From Fulvivirga lutea (GTDB lineage: Bacteria > Bacteroidota > Bacteroidia > Cytophagales > Cyclobacteriaceae): 64,000 nucleotides of DNA. The stretch's first letter is position 1. Each line of letters starts with the position of its first letter. Both the position numbers and the translations under genes were made by a program. This document shows, in pieces, positions 38,101 to 46,498 of this stretch. Below the pieces are notes generated by a model, which saw nothing but the letters and a program-made list of their open reading frames with translations, was not told the DNA's origin and ran no database searches. The DNA lies in assembly GCF_017068455.1 (NCBI RefSeq), contig NZ_CP070608.1, positions 2,523,488 to 2,587,487 of the forward strand, given 5' to 3'.

Positions 38101-38237
38101 GGCGAATTATTCAAACAAATTCATTTCAATCTAATTCTGATATTGAACTTGATATGACTAACTTGAAGAAGGGATTATACCTTCTGAAAATGAATAGTGA
38201 CAGAGGAATAGAGTGTGTAAAATTGTTAAAAAAATAA
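35133..38237 (+). CDS. Large secreted GH13 amylase with T9SS sorting domain
   Basis: The 1,034-residue protein has a signal peptide (to about 20), an N-terminal domain shared with the protein at 32780 (about 21-140, WIWAFLPENCTSNCDAP), an Ig-like domain (about 142-226), a CBM48-like domain (about 245-310, VYLLGDFNDW), and a GH13 barrel with DGFRFDLSKGF (nucleophile D533), ILEHL (acid/base E588) and MESHDEER (D650). A fibronectin-III-like domain (about 875-945) and a T9SS type-A sorting domain (SINVYPNPVTDQV to the final VKLLKK) end it. It is exported and probably surface-attached, cutting starch or pullulan-type glucans outside the cell. Confidence 0.95.
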   Translation: MKYIFSFLLLFVGSQFIYAQSFSTDPTFPTADAPLTITIDLTGDSDMEDETDVWIWAFLPENCTSNCDAPTNINPVPNDGSLDDAKFTPTGNPNEFEITFVPTDFFNKPAEEITKIGFLAKASDWPLGQTQDFEIDISTGELAVSINSPSEPFLFIDLNESVSITANSSVSSSLTLFQNGSPVASNNGTSISFNTTITQLGTTTFRVSATAGGSTVSDEILVIVRSENLASRPTGIIPGINYSADATEATFCLYAPLKRSVYLLGDFNDWIPSTNYQMAKDGDYFWLNVTGLNAGTEYAFQYLVDEDIFVGDPYSDKILDPNNDSFIPNSTYPDLLSYPDSDIPEGWVSVMQTGQQEYNWSTNDFTAPAKEDLVIYELLVRDFEDDQNYDAVINRLDYLESLGINAIQLMPIMEFDGNNSWGYNPAYFFAPDKYYGTKNDLKAFIDVCHSRGIAVILDMVLNHTHERNPIAAMYWDQTNFRPAANSPYLNPVARHPFNVFFDFNHESTATQNFVDTVNYYWLEEYRFDGFRFDLSKGFTQRNTCTTGNCDTGSEVSAWSNYDQSRIDLLTRMADDIWSHHPDAYVILEHLSVNSEEKVLADYGMMLWGNMNYNFNQNTMGYSDGSNVDWAYFGNRNWNDPHLIPYMESHDEERLVYRNLQNGNSTGGHNTKNLDIALERIKSASAIYYAIPGPKMLWQFGELGYDISINQNGRVGEKPIPWASSSDGLDYDQETNRLKLYEVTSELIKLKTDFNAFKSGSFTLDESQSLVKKIILDNGTANPVNVVDANFVIVANFNLSAQAVSTTFPYNGTWYRYFANGDPIEISSNNASLMLQAGEFRIYTDIQLPSTSLELTQHVQPIVPTNVSASEVAGEGVLLNWTDNSSIESSYKIFRSSGSEFEEIGSSGMNTSEYLDETAEANVGYTYKVVASNANYSSESSEVQITTTNIITSVENHDSGSINVYPNPVTDQVIISHKLNGGYYNLMDLSGRIIQTNSFQSNSDIELDMTNLKKGLYLLKMNSDRGIECVKLLKK

Positions 38238-38257
38238 TCTCAACTATTTCCAGTATT

Positions 38258-38269
38258 CAATCGTTTGCA
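38258..38269. promoter_or_regulatory. LacI-type operator before pfkA
   Basis: CAATCGTTTGCA matches the core of the operator found at 26299, 27604 and 27751. It lies 84 bases before the phosphofructokinase start and suggests the kinase genes are co-regulated with the starch locus. Confidence 0.6.
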
Positions 38270-38352
38270 AAAGCAGCGGTTTAAAATTCATATTAAATCA
38301 CTGTTAAAGAGAGGTTAATCTTCCTTATTTTAGGAAATTAATAACGACAAAA

Positions 38353-39336
38353 ATGCCATCAGAAATTAATAATATAGCTGTATTTACTTCGGGAGGCGAT
38401 GCCCCTGGAATGAATGCTGCCATCCGTGCCGTTGTACGAGCAAGCATATTTTATAAGAAAAACATATTTGGTATATATCGTGGCTACGAAGGCATGATTG
38501 ACAATGATATTGTAGAGCTGGATGCGCGTTCGGTAGGTAATATCATACAAAGAGGCGGTACCATACTTAAGTCTGCAAGGAGTGAAGAGTTTAGAACAGC
38601 CGAAGGAAGAAAACAAGCCTATGAAAATATAAAATCCAGAGGCATTGATGCATTAGTAGCCATTGGTGGTGATGGTACTTTCACAGGGCTTCATGCATTT
38701 TATAAAGAATTCGGCTTGCCTGTAATATGCGTTCCGGGCACCATTGATAATGATTTACCAGGAACCGATTATACGATAGGCTACGATACCGCCACGAATA
38801 CCGTGGTGGATGCTGTGGATAAAATACGTGATACAGCCCTTTCGCATAATAGATTATTCTTCATAGAAGTGATGGGTCGGGATTCTGGCGCCATAGCCAT
38901 TAACTCCGGTATTGCAGGAGGAGCGGCAGCCATTATTATTCCTGAAGAAGAAATGACCATCGATGAATTGGTTGCCAAACTAGATAAAGGTGGTGAAAGC
39001 AAGAAGAGCTCAAGTTTAGTAATTGTGGCCGAAGGCGGTAAAAGTGGTAGCGCTATGGATATCGCTGCCGAAGTCACCAAACGGTTTCCTTACTACGACA
39101 CTAAAGTGACGATTCTAGGTCATTTGCAACGAGGTGGTGCACCTACCTATTTCGATCGTGTTTTGGCGAGTAAAATGGGTGTGTATGCCGTAGAAGGTCT
39201 GCTCGATGGTAAAACTGATGTAATGGTCGGCATTAAAGATAATCTCACTGTTTTTAACGACTTTGAAACGATTATGAGCAACGGGCATGAGATAGATACT
39301 GATGCATTAAGAATATCTAAAATACTCTCTATATAA
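38353..39336 (+). CDS. pfkA: ATP-dependent 6-phosphofructokinase
   Basis: The 327-residue PfkA has the ATP-binding GGDAPGMNAAIRAVVR, GIYRGYEGM, the AIGGDGTFTG segment, and TIDNDLPGTDYTIGYDTA with the catalytic aspartate, then GRDSGAIA. It phosphorylates fructose-6-phosphate, the committed step of glycolysis. Its stop overlaps the start of the next gene by one base (TAATG). The operator-like site upstream ties it to the maltose locus. Confidence 0.96.
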   Translation: MPSEINNIAVFTSGGDAPGMNAAIRAVVRASIFYKKNIFGIYRGYEGMIDNDIVELDARSVGNIIQRGGTILKSARSEEFRTAEGRKQAYENIKSRGIDALVAIGGDGTFTGLHAFYKEFGLPVICVPGTIDNDLPGTDYTIGYDTATNTVVDAVDKIRDTALSHNRLFFIEVMGRDSGAIAINSGIAGGAAAIIIPEEEMTIDELVAKLDKGGESKKSSSLVIVAEGGKSGSAMDIAAEVTKRFPYYDTKVTILGHLQRGGAPTYFDRVLASKMGVYAVEGLLDGKTDVMVGIKDNLTVFNDFETIMSNGHEIDTDALRISKILSI

Positions 39337-40187
39337 TGATTTTAATAGGCGTAAGCGGTTCATCAAAATGCGACTGGCAACTGGTCGAAGATGAAACTAC
39401 AATTAGTCAATTCAGTACGGGTGGGCTAAATCCTATCTTTCATAGTGAGGATGAAATATATGAGATAGTCTCCAACTTGAAAGAGACAAAAGATAAAGCC
39501 ATTGAAGTTATTTATATCTACAGTGCTGGCTGCGGAAGTAAGTCTTTTCAGAATAGCGTGCTCAGAGCTTGTTCCAAGGCTTTTCCAAAGAGTCATCATT
39601 ATGTAAATCATGATATTGTGGCATCTGCACTTGCCACTTACGAAGGAGTACCATCCATAGCATGTATTTTAGGCACAGGTTCAAATGCATGTTATTTCGA
39701 TGGTGACATTGTTAGACAGGAAACACCCGCATTAGACTATGTACTAGGTGATGAAGGCGGAGGCTCTAATTATGGTAAGCAATTATTAAAAGCTTATTTA
39801 TATAAACAACTTCCAAAAGATATTGATAAGGCATTTACAGATGAATATGGCCTTACAAAAGAGGTAATACTCGAAAATGTTTACATGAAGCCCTATCCAA
39901 ACGTTTACCTTGCCTCATTCATGAAGTTTATTCAAAATAATAAAGATCATGAGTACTTCCAGGCAATGATTAAACAAGGCATGACTGATTTTATGGACTA
40001 CTTTATTCTTCCTTTAGATAAGTATAAATCAGTTAAAACTCATTTTACCGGCTCCATTGCTCAGATATTTGAAGCTGAACTTCGTGCTGTAGCAAAAGAT
40101 AAAGGAGTAGAAGTTGGTAAAATAATTAAAGAGCCTATTAACGATCTGGTGCGTTATCACATTAATAAAAGGTATAAAAAGTCATGA
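39336..40187 (+). CDS. BadF/BadG-type ATPase, N-acetylglucosamine-kinase-like
   Basis: The 283-residue ASKHA-fold protein has the phosphate-1 motif MILIGVSGSSKCDWQLVE, the ACILGTGSNACYFDG adenosine motif and the conserved DYVLGDEGGGSNYGKQLLKAYL. These match Bacteroidota kinases related to mammalian GlcNAc kinase. It is coupled to pfkA (one-base overlap) and to the ROK kinase (four-base overlap). Sugar specificity (GlcNAc, glucosamine or glucose) is not clear. Confidence 0.88.
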   Translation: MILIGVSGSSKCDWQLVEDETTISQFSTGGLNPIFHSEDEIYEIVSNLKETKDKAIEVIYIYSAGCGSKSFQNSVLRACSKAFPKSHHYVNHDIVASALATYEGVPSIACILGTGSNACYFDGDIVRQETPALDYVLGDEGGGSNYGKQLLKAYLYKQLPKDIDKAFTDEYGLTKEVILENVYMKPYPNVYLASFMKFIQNNKDHEYFQAMIKQGMTDFMDYFILPLDKYKSVKTHFTGSIAQIFEAELRAVAKDKGVEVGKIIKEPINDLVRYHINKRYKKS

Positions 40188-41164
40188 GTGATATTATTGT
40201 TGGAATTGATATTGGTGGTACCTCTACTAAATTCGGATTAGTAGATCAGTCGGGAGAAGTATTGTTCCAATCTAAAATTACAACCCAAACACATAGTGAT
40301 TTTAGAGACTTTATTAAAGAATTAGACGATGCCATTAAGAAAGGGATGAGTGAAGTGGGTAGTTCCACTAAACTTATTGGTATTGGTATTGGGGCACCTA
40401 ATGCCAATTACCTGCGCGGTACAATTGAGCATGCAGCTAATTTGAGGTGGAAAGGTATTATTCCTATCGTTGATATCATGAAAAATGATTTCAATGTACC
40501 TGTAATGATTACAAATGATGCTAACGCAGCGGCTATGGGTGAAATGATCTATGGTCATGCTCAGGTGATGAAAGATTTTATTGTCATTACTTTAGGTACA
40601 GGCCTTGGGTCTGGAATTGTATGCAATGGTAAATTAGTTCATGGGCATGATGGATTTGCAGCTGAACTGGGCCATGTTATTATCAACCCAAGAGGAAGGC
40701 AATGTGGTTGTGGCAGAAGAGGCTGTTTAGAAACGTATGTTTCTGCAACTGGCATAAAAAGAACTGTTTATAAAATGCTTGCAGACCATTTAGAAGAAAG
40801 CGAATTGAGAGGTATTAGCTTTCATGACCTTACCACTAAGATGATTGCTGAATCTGCTCAAAGAGGTGATTTAGTGGCAAAGGATGCATTTGAATATACC
40901 GGTCAGGTATTAGGTGCGAAATTGGCTGATACCGTTGCGCATACCGATCCGGAGGCAATATTTCTTTTTGGAGGTTTAAGTTTAGCCAAAGATTTAATTT
41001 TTGAACCAACTAGGAGGCATCTTGAAGAAACATTAATGCCTATTTATAGAGGAAAAGTGCAGGTGCTCCCTTCTGGGTTGCAAAACCAGAGCGCACCTAT
41101 TCTCGGTGCTAGTAGCCTGGTAATCGACTTTTTGAATAACAACGAAAGAGAAGTGGTTGGATAA
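40184..41164 (+). CDS. ROK family glucokinase
   Basis: The 326-residue kinase has the phosphate-1 motif VGIDIGGTSTKFGLVD, the LGTGLGSGIV motif, the substrate-binding loop GHDGFAAELGHV and the zinc cluster CGCGRRGCLETY. ROK glucokinases phosphorylate glucose released by alpha-glucosidases. Starting 4 bases inside the preceding gene, it completes a coupled pfkA-kinase-kinase trio. Name glcK or similar would fit, but I leave the symbol empty. Confidence 0.93.
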   Translation: MSDIIVGIDIGGTSTKFGLVDQSGEVLFQSKITTQTHSDFRDFIKELDDAIKKGMSEVGSSTKLIGIGIGAPNANYLRGTIEHAANLRWKGIIPIVDIMKNDFNVPVMITNDANAAAMGEMIYGHAQVMKDFIVITLGTGLGSGIVCNGKLVHGHDGFAAELGHVIINPRGRQCGCGRRGCLETYVSATGIKRTVYKMLADHLEESELRGISFHDLTTKMIAESAQRGDLVAKDAFEYTGQVLGAKLADTVAHTDPEAIFLFGGLSLAKDLIFEPTRRHLEETLMPIYRGKVQVLPSGLQNQSAPILGASSLVIDFLNNNEREVVG

Positions 41165-41213
41165 AACACCTGGCAAGGTCTTGACAATCATAAGATTATT
41201 GATGTAATTTATT

Positions 41214-41221
41214 TACTTTTG
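41214..41221 (+). promoter_or_regulatory. -7 box before the TerB-like genes
   Basis: TACTTTTG is an exact TAnnTTTG match, about 33 bases before the TTG start at 41254. Confidence 0.5.
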
Positions 41222-41253
41222 GTACTTTACACAGTACTATAAATCAAATCACG

Positions 41254-41607
41254 TTGAGGAATATAAAGCTAGAACACTTTCAAAACCTCGTTTCCGTGGC
41301 TTTTGCTGACGGGCATGTTGAAGACTCCGAAAGAGAATTTCTTGAGGATAGAGCAGAAGAACTGGGCTTGCCGGCAGAAGAAATATCAAAGATAATGGAA
41401 AGAGCCAGCGAGCTTAAATTTATTGTTCCAGATGACTTGGATGATAGAGAAGAGCAACTGGCAGATGTAGTTTTCATGTCGATGATTGACGGAGAAATTG
41501 AGCAGAAAGAATACGATTTGTGTTTAAATATTGCGGAGAGGTTGGAACTGAAAAAAAGTGATTTAGATGAAGTGATTGCACTTACAAAACGACTTTGGAA
41601 AACATAA
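41254..41607 (+). CDS. TerB-like helical protein 1
   Basis: The 117-residue acidic, all-helical protein starts at TTG; no in-frame ATG lies nearby. Two TerB-type repeats are seen: LVSVAFADGHVEDSEREFLEDRAEELGL and VVFMSMIDGEIEQKEYDLCLNIAERLEL. The acidic DG-x-E segments resemble the metal-binding TerB fold of tellurite-resistance-associated and DjlA-like proteins. Actual function unknown. It precedes a paralogous gene by 10 bases. Confidence 0.75.
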   Translation: MRNIKLEHFQNLVSVAFADGHVEDSEREFLEDRAEELGLPAEEISKIMERASELKFIVPDDLDDREEQLADVVFMSMIDGEIEQKEYDLCLNIAERLELKKSDLDEVIALTKRLWKT

Positions 41608-41617
41608 ATAAAGAACT

Positions 41618-42046
41618 ATGATCGGCTTTTTTGAACATCAATTTCTTTCTTTTAAAAAGAACCACCTAAGAAATCTCATTGCTTTGGCGAAGGCTGATGG
41701 TCACCTACACCCAGATGAGGAGAAAATGATTTATAAGGTAGGAGAGAAGTATGGGTTAAAAGATAGACAGATTGCTTCATTACTCAGAAGCGATAAAAAG
41801 CTTGAACTGCACGTTCCTGATACTCATGATGAAAAAATGGATCAGTTATATGATATCGTTATGATGGTTTATGCGGATGGTGTTGTCGAGGAATCTGAAA
41901 TCGAATTTTGCGAGGATATAGTTGATAAGTTTGGGTATAAGAAAGAAATCGTTAATTGGCTCATTGAATTCTTTGACGAGGGCAAAGAACCTAATAAGGC
42001 AGAGTGGGCCGAATTGAAAGAAACAGCCGGTAAAAAGTTTGCCTAA
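41618..42046 (+). CDS. TerB-like helical protein 2
   Basis: The 142-residue protein has the same duplicated pattern as its neighbour: LIALAKADGHLHPDEEKMIYKVGEKYGL and IVMMVYADGVVEESEIEFCEDIVDKFGY. It is therefore a paralogue, probably transcribed with the first gene and closed by the terminator at 42047. Function unknown. Confidence 0.8.
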   Translation: MIGFFEHQFLSFKKNHLRNLIALAKADGHLHPDEEKMIYKVGEKYGLKDRQIASLLRSDKKLELHVPDTHDEKMDQLYDIVMMVYADGVVEESEIEFCEDIVDKFGYKKEIVNWLIEFFDEGKEPNKAEWAELKETAGKKFA

Positions 42047-42077
42047 AAAAAGCCTTCTGAATTTCAGAAGGCTTTTT
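42047..42077. terminator. Bidirectional terminator
   Basis: AAAAAGCCTTCTGA pairs with TCAGAAGGCTTTTT (3-base loop). T-runs are present on both strands, so it can serve the TerB-like genes and the convergent symporter gene. Confidence 0.92.
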
Positions 42078-42099
42078 CATTTCAGCATTTTGTCATTTC

Positions 42100-43500
42100 T
42101 TAAAATAGCTCGTCAATTAAGCTTACACCAAAGAACTTCTGGCTTACTGTCAGAATAAATATTATACCTAAAATAATTGGGCATAAGTAGCTAATAGTTA
42201 CGTCTAAGAATTTTCTTATTAATGAGGTTTTGAATCCATCAAATCCTGAACTTATTTCTTCGTGTAGGTTTTCTTTCTTCCAAACATACGCAGCGAACAC
42301 AGAAATTAAGAAACCGCCTAAGGGTAAGAATGTGTCACTCGAGATGTTCTCCACCAAATCCATGAAGGTTTTAGTTTCGCCACTCGGGTATGTAACAAAT
42401 GAAGTAAAAAACTCCACTGCACCATTGCCTAATAAGGATGGAAGCCCTACAAGAAATACTGTTAATGCAACGGCCCATACCGCTCTGCTTCTTTTTACCT
42501 GATGCTCGTCAACAACGTAAGTTACCGGTACTTCAAGCAGACTTACCGTTGAAGTAAGTGCAGCAAAAGATAGTAATAGGAAGAACGTTGATCCAACGAT
42601 AACTCCTAAAATTGGCCCTAGACTTTGAAAAACACCTGGCAGTACTGCAAATATTAATCCCGGGCCTTGAGCCGCTCCTTCCATAGTGCCTTCAGTAAGG
42701 TATGCAACGAACGGGAACATCATTAATCCTGCAAGAAATGCAATGCCAACATCTGCAAGCGTAATAAATGCCGCTGATGTGATGATATTATCTTTCTTTC
42801 CAACATAGCTACCATACGTTATCAATGCGCCCATACCTAATGAAAGTGAGAAGAATGCCTGACCTAAGGCATTGAAAACTACCTCAAGGTTTATTTCTGA
42901 GAAATCAGGAACTAAATAAAACTGAACGCCTTTAAAAGCATTAGGCAGTGTAAATGAATATAGCACTAGGCCAATGATGATAAAGAATAACGTAGGCATT
43001 AATATTTTCGAAGCTCGCTCAATACCAGCCGAAATACCTTTAGAAACGATATACGCAGTGGTTGCCATGAACACTACTGCATAACCTCCAATTTTAAACA
43101 CATTCGTAATGTATTCACCAAAATTGCCGCCTACTTCAAAGTTACCCATTACCATTTCAATGAAGTATCCGAATGCCCAACCAGCTACAACATTGTAGAA
43201 AGAAAGAATGAGTACTCCGCTTAGAATTCCCATTTTACCTATGATGGACCATCTTTTATAGCCTAAGGCTTTGAATGCACCTACAGGGTTTAGTTGTGTT
43301 TTTCTTCCAATAGCAATTTCTGTAACCATTACAGGGAAGCATAGGATAAAGCAAAATGCTAAATACATTAAAAGAAAAGCTGCACCACCACCGGCACCCA
43401 CCTCAAATGGAAATTTCCATATATTTCCTAAACCAACGGCAGATCCTGCTGCTGCCATAATAAATCCGAGCTTACTTGAAAAGCCTCCTCTGTTAGCCAT
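42100..43500 (-). CDS. Neurotransmitter:sodium symporter family transporter (LeuT-like)
   Basis: The 466-residue protein has about 12 membrane segments and the LeuT-fold hallmark at the N-terminus (GFIMAAAGSAVGLGNIWKFPFEVG), where sodium and substrate bind, followed by GGGAAFLLMYLAFCF. Bacterial members carry amino acids with Na+. Substrate not predictable from motifs alone. Confidence 0.93.
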   Translation of the reverse strand: MANRGGFSSKLGFIMAAAGSAVGLGNIWKFPFEVGAGGGAAFLLMYLAFCFILCFPVMVTEIAIGRKTQLNPVGAFKALGYKRWSIIGKMGILSGVLILSFYNVVAGWAFGYFIEMVMGNFEVGGNFGEYITNVFKIGGYAVVFMATTAYIVSKGISAGIERASKILMPTLFFIIIGLVLYSFTLPNAFKGVQFYLVPDFSEINLEVVFNALGQAFFSLSLGMGALITYGSYVGKKDNIITSAAFITLADVGIAFLAGLMMFPFVAYLTEGTMEGAAQGPGLIFAVLPGVFQSLGPILGVIVGSTFFLLLSFAALTSTVSLLEVPVTYVVDEHQVKRSRAVWAVALTVFLVGLPSLLGNGAVEFFTSFVTYPSGETKTFMDLVENISSDTFLPLGGFLISVFAAYVWKKENLHEEISSGFDGFKTSLIRKFLDVTISYLCPIILGIIFILTVSQKFFGVSLIDELF

Positions 43501-43576
43501 AATTTAATAAAAATTTAACGGGCTGTAAATATGTGTAAATTTTTCAGCTTAAGAAAAGATTTCTACACGAGGAGTA

Positions 43577-44869
43577 TTAATGTGGCTTCCTGGACTTAGG
43601 AGCCTTCATATTTGCTTCATTAAATTTTGCAAATAATTTATTAATGGTAAGTCCCTGTACAACAATTGAGAATAGTACCACGCAATAAGTCATAGTAATA
43701 ATTACGTCAACTATTCGTGTGTCGAAGTTAGTATTTTCATAGAGTGATAAGGCAAGTGCGACCGAAATACCCCCGCGTAATCCACTCCAGGTTAGTATTC
43801 TGATTGTGTATTTTGGAAAATGTCTAGTAATTCTCATTAAAGAGATCGGCACCGATACACCTATAAGTCTTGCCAGTAGTACCACACCAATAGCACAACC
43901 TGCTGCGTAAAAATAATCTACCTCGTAATTGATCACGATAATTTGTAAACCTATCAGAATGAAAAGTATGGCGTTCATGGCCTCATCCATAAGGTGCCAA
44001 AACTTGTATACATATTCACCAGCAGCATCTTCCTGGTTTTCGTTTCTTCCTTTTCTACCAACAAAGAGTCCCATTACTACCATAGCCAGCGGCCCTGATA
44101 CATGTAGTGTCTCTGCAATGCTGGCACCACCCAAAACCATAGAGAGCGTTACCAGAACTTCTATTTCAGTATGTTCATTATCAATAACTTTCAATAAATG
44201 TAGTCCGGCATAACCCAATAAAGCACCTAACAATAATCCACCAAATACTTCTACAGCAAAGAGTTCTACAACTGTTAGTATTTCAACATTCTCAACACCT
44301 TTAGTAGCTATTGCTAATATGGTTAAGAAAACAACTACGCCTACACCGTCATTAAATAGAGATTCACCAGCTATTTGGGATTCCAAGTTCTTAGATACCT
44401 TAGTTTTCTTAATCATTGCTAACACGGCAATCGGGTCAGTAGGAGAGATAAGAGCGCCAAAAAGTAGACAGTATATATAGTCTAGATTGATTCCAATGAG
44501 AGGTATAATATAGTAGATGGCTGTACCTGCCACAACCGTTGACAATAAAACACCAACAGTTGCTAATATTAAAATTGGCCATTTTTCTTCTCCAAGTTTT
44601 CTCAAATCAAGTTCAAGAGCACCAGCAAAAAGGAGGAAACTCAGCATTACCTGAAAGAGTACTTCTGAAAAGTCATACTCTGTCATCAGGTTAGAAGCTA
44701 AATCGTTTAAAGTTCTAAATACATATTCACCTGTAATGATAAAAAGGGATAAGCCTAAAGCTAAAAGCATCAACCCGATTGTTGATGGCAACTTCAAATA
44801 TTTCACATTGATAAGAGTGAAAAAAGCCGCCATTATAATGAGTAATGTAATGAAATCTAGTACTTCCAT
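43577..44869 (-). CDS. CPA1 (NhaP-type) sodium:proton antiporter
   Basis: The 430-residue protein has about 12 membrane segments. It contains the conserved GALISPTDPIAVLAM motif with the ND/TDP-type ion-binding helix, GESLFNDGVGVVVF (the ND motif), and SGLRGGISVALALS near the C-terminus, all typical of CPA1 exchangers. It lies 76 bases after (upstream in reading) the symporter gene on the same strand. Confidence 0.93.
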   Translation of the reverse strand: MEVLDFITLLIIMAAFFTLINVKYLKLPSTIGLMLLALGLSLFIITGEYVFRTLNDLASNLMTEYDFSEVLFQVMLSFLLFAGALELDLRKLGEEKWPILILATVGVLLSTVVAGTAIYYIIPLIGINLDYIYCLLFGALISPTDPIAVLAMIKKTKVSKNLESQIAGESLFNDGVGVVVFLTILAIATKGVENVEILTVVELFAVEVFGGLLLGALLGYAGLHLLKVIDNEHTEIEVLVTLSMVLGGASIAETLHVSGPLAMVVMGLFVGRKGRNENQEDAAGEYVYKFWHLMDEAMNAILFILIGLQIIVINYEVDYFYAAGCAIGVVLLARLIGVSVPISLMRITRHFPKYTIRILTWSGLRGGISVALALSLYENTNFDTRIVDVIITMTYCVVLFSIVVQGLTINKLFAKFNEANMKAPKSRKPH

Positions 44870-45009
44870 TTTATCGTATATTATTTAAATGTGAACTATA
44901 AACAAGCTCATAAGTTAGAAAACTTAGCCTATAATTAAAAGAATATCAGTTAATTAAATATTTATAGAATGATTCTGAATTTATGATTAGAGGACAGTCT
45001 AAAAAATGA

Positions 45010-45017
45010 TACATTTG
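45010..45017 (+). promoter_or_regulatory. -7 box before the 45059 gene
   Basis: TACATTTG is an exact TAnnTTTG match. Transcription would begin near 45024, about 35 bases before the start codon. The rest of the 44870-45058 gap is AT-rich with no further feature seen. Confidence 0.6.
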
Positions 45018-45058
45018 ATTAGTCAACTTTTGCATTCATAAGGTGTTATAAAATTGAG

Positions 45059-46498
45059 ATGAACGAGCTCAGAAAACTTACAATCAAAGAAAAAGCACTT
45101 CAAATTAACCTGCGAAGAGATATTTATGGGTCATTTGCTGAAATAGGTGCTGGGCAGGAAGTAGCAGCTAATTTTTTCAAAGCTGGTGGAGCATCTGGTA
45201 CCATTGCCAAAACCATGTCTGCTTATGATATGAGCTTTAGCGATGCTATCTATGGCCATAGTCCGAGGTATGTGTGTCAGCCAAGGCTCTTGCGCATGCT
45301 GGATCATGAATATGGGTTGCTTTTAGAGCGATTGCCGCATGAAGCAGATAAAACTACCTTCTTTGCTTTTGCCAATACTATGGAAGCATTGAACTATGAG
45401 CGCACTAATAAGCCTCATGGTTGGATGGGTTTACGATTTCAGACAAAACCTAATGGGCCGTATAATGAATGTATCGTTCACATTAAAATGCTGGATAACG
45501 ATGCGCTGCTTCAGCAGCAGGCTGTGGGTATTGTTGGAGTTAATTTAATATTTGGATGCTTCTTCATCCAAGACCCTGAAGAATTGTTGGTTTCTCTTGT
45601 TGATGGTTTGGTACATGGAAGAATTGGTATCGATATGTTTCAATTAAGTGGCCCTGACTTTAAGCATGTTGATAACCGACTCATGAGCTTAAAGCTGGTG
45701 AAGAATGGCCTAACCAGAGCTGCCATGTTTGGGCCGGATGGTCATGTATTACAGCCTTCCGAAGCACTTTATAAAAAGAATGTTTTAGTACTAAGAGGAA
45801 GATTCAGACCTGTAACTCATGTGAATGTTGATATGCTTCTAACGGCCAGACGGCATTTCAAGAAGGAAGAAGATGTTGACAAATCGAAAATATTGGTATT
45901 AACGGAAATTACACTAAACGATTTACGAACAGAAGGGGAGATAGACGATGAAGATTTCTTAGCTAGAGTGGATATTATTTGTGCACTAGGCCAACACGTG
46001 ATGATTTCTAACTACCAGGAGTATTATAAGCTGGTAGAGTATTTATCGCAGATGACTCGTGGAAAGAAGATAGGTATTATACTTGGTGTACATAATTTGC
46101 AGCGTGTTTTCGATGAGAAATACTACCACGATTTAAGAGGTGGTGTGCTTGAGGCATTTGGGGCACTATTTGGCAATAATGTCACACTATTCGTTTACCC
46201 GGCACTTAAAGCAGGAGGAGAAAGTGTTTATACATTGGACAATTTTGAACTCCCAGAAAAACAAAGAAGCTTATTTGATTTCTTAATCAAGAATAACAAA
46301 TTGGTGAACATTCAGGGAGCTAATATGGATAACCTGCATATAATTTCTGATGAAGTGCTGGAAAGCATTAAAAGGGGTGAAGATGGTTGGGAAGATAAAA
46401 TACCACGTCAGGTAGTGGCAGCAATTAAAGACAATTGCCTATTTGGTTACCCTTGTCCACCTGATAAGATGACTAAAAAAGAAAAATCAGAAAAATGA
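45059..46498 (+). CDS. Conserved protein of unknown function
   Basis: The 479-residue protein is soluble: no signal peptide, no membrane helix. Well-ordered, conserved-looking segments include SFAEIGAGQEVAANFFKAGGASGTIAKTMSAYDMSFSDAIYG at the N-terminus, GVNLIFGCFFIQDPEELLVSLVDGLVHGRIGIDMFQLSGPDF in the middle, and KIGIILGVHNLQRVFDEKYYHDLRGGVLEAFGALFG later. From memory, homologues are widespread in Bacteroidota and often carry misleading names (receptor or nucleotidyl-transferase); nothing in the sequence supports those. It is convergent with yhhQ, overlapping by 12 bases. Confidence 0.7.
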   Translation: MNELRKLTIKEKALQINLRRDIYGSFAEIGAGQEVAANFFKAGGASGTIAKTMSAYDMSFSDAIYGHSPRYVCQPRLLRMLDHEYGLLLERLPHEADKTTFFAFANTMEALNYERTNKPHGWMGLRFQTKPNGPYNECIVHIKMLDNDALLQQQAVGIVGVNLIFGCFFIQDPEELLVSLVDGLVHGRIGIDMFQLSGPDFKHVDNRLMSLKLVKNGLTRAAMFGPDGHVLQPSEALYKKNVLVLRGRFRPVTHVNVDMLLTARRHFKKEEDVDKSKILVLTEITLNDLRTEGEIDDEDFLARVDIICALGQHVMISNYQEYYKLVEYLSQMTRGKKIGIILGVHNLQRVFDEKYYHDLRGGVLEAFGALFGNNVTLFVYPALKAGGESVYTLDNFELPEKQRSLFDFLIKNNKLVNIQGANMDNLHIISDEVLESIKRGEDGWEDKIPRQVVAAIKDNCLFGYPCPPDKMTKKEKSEK

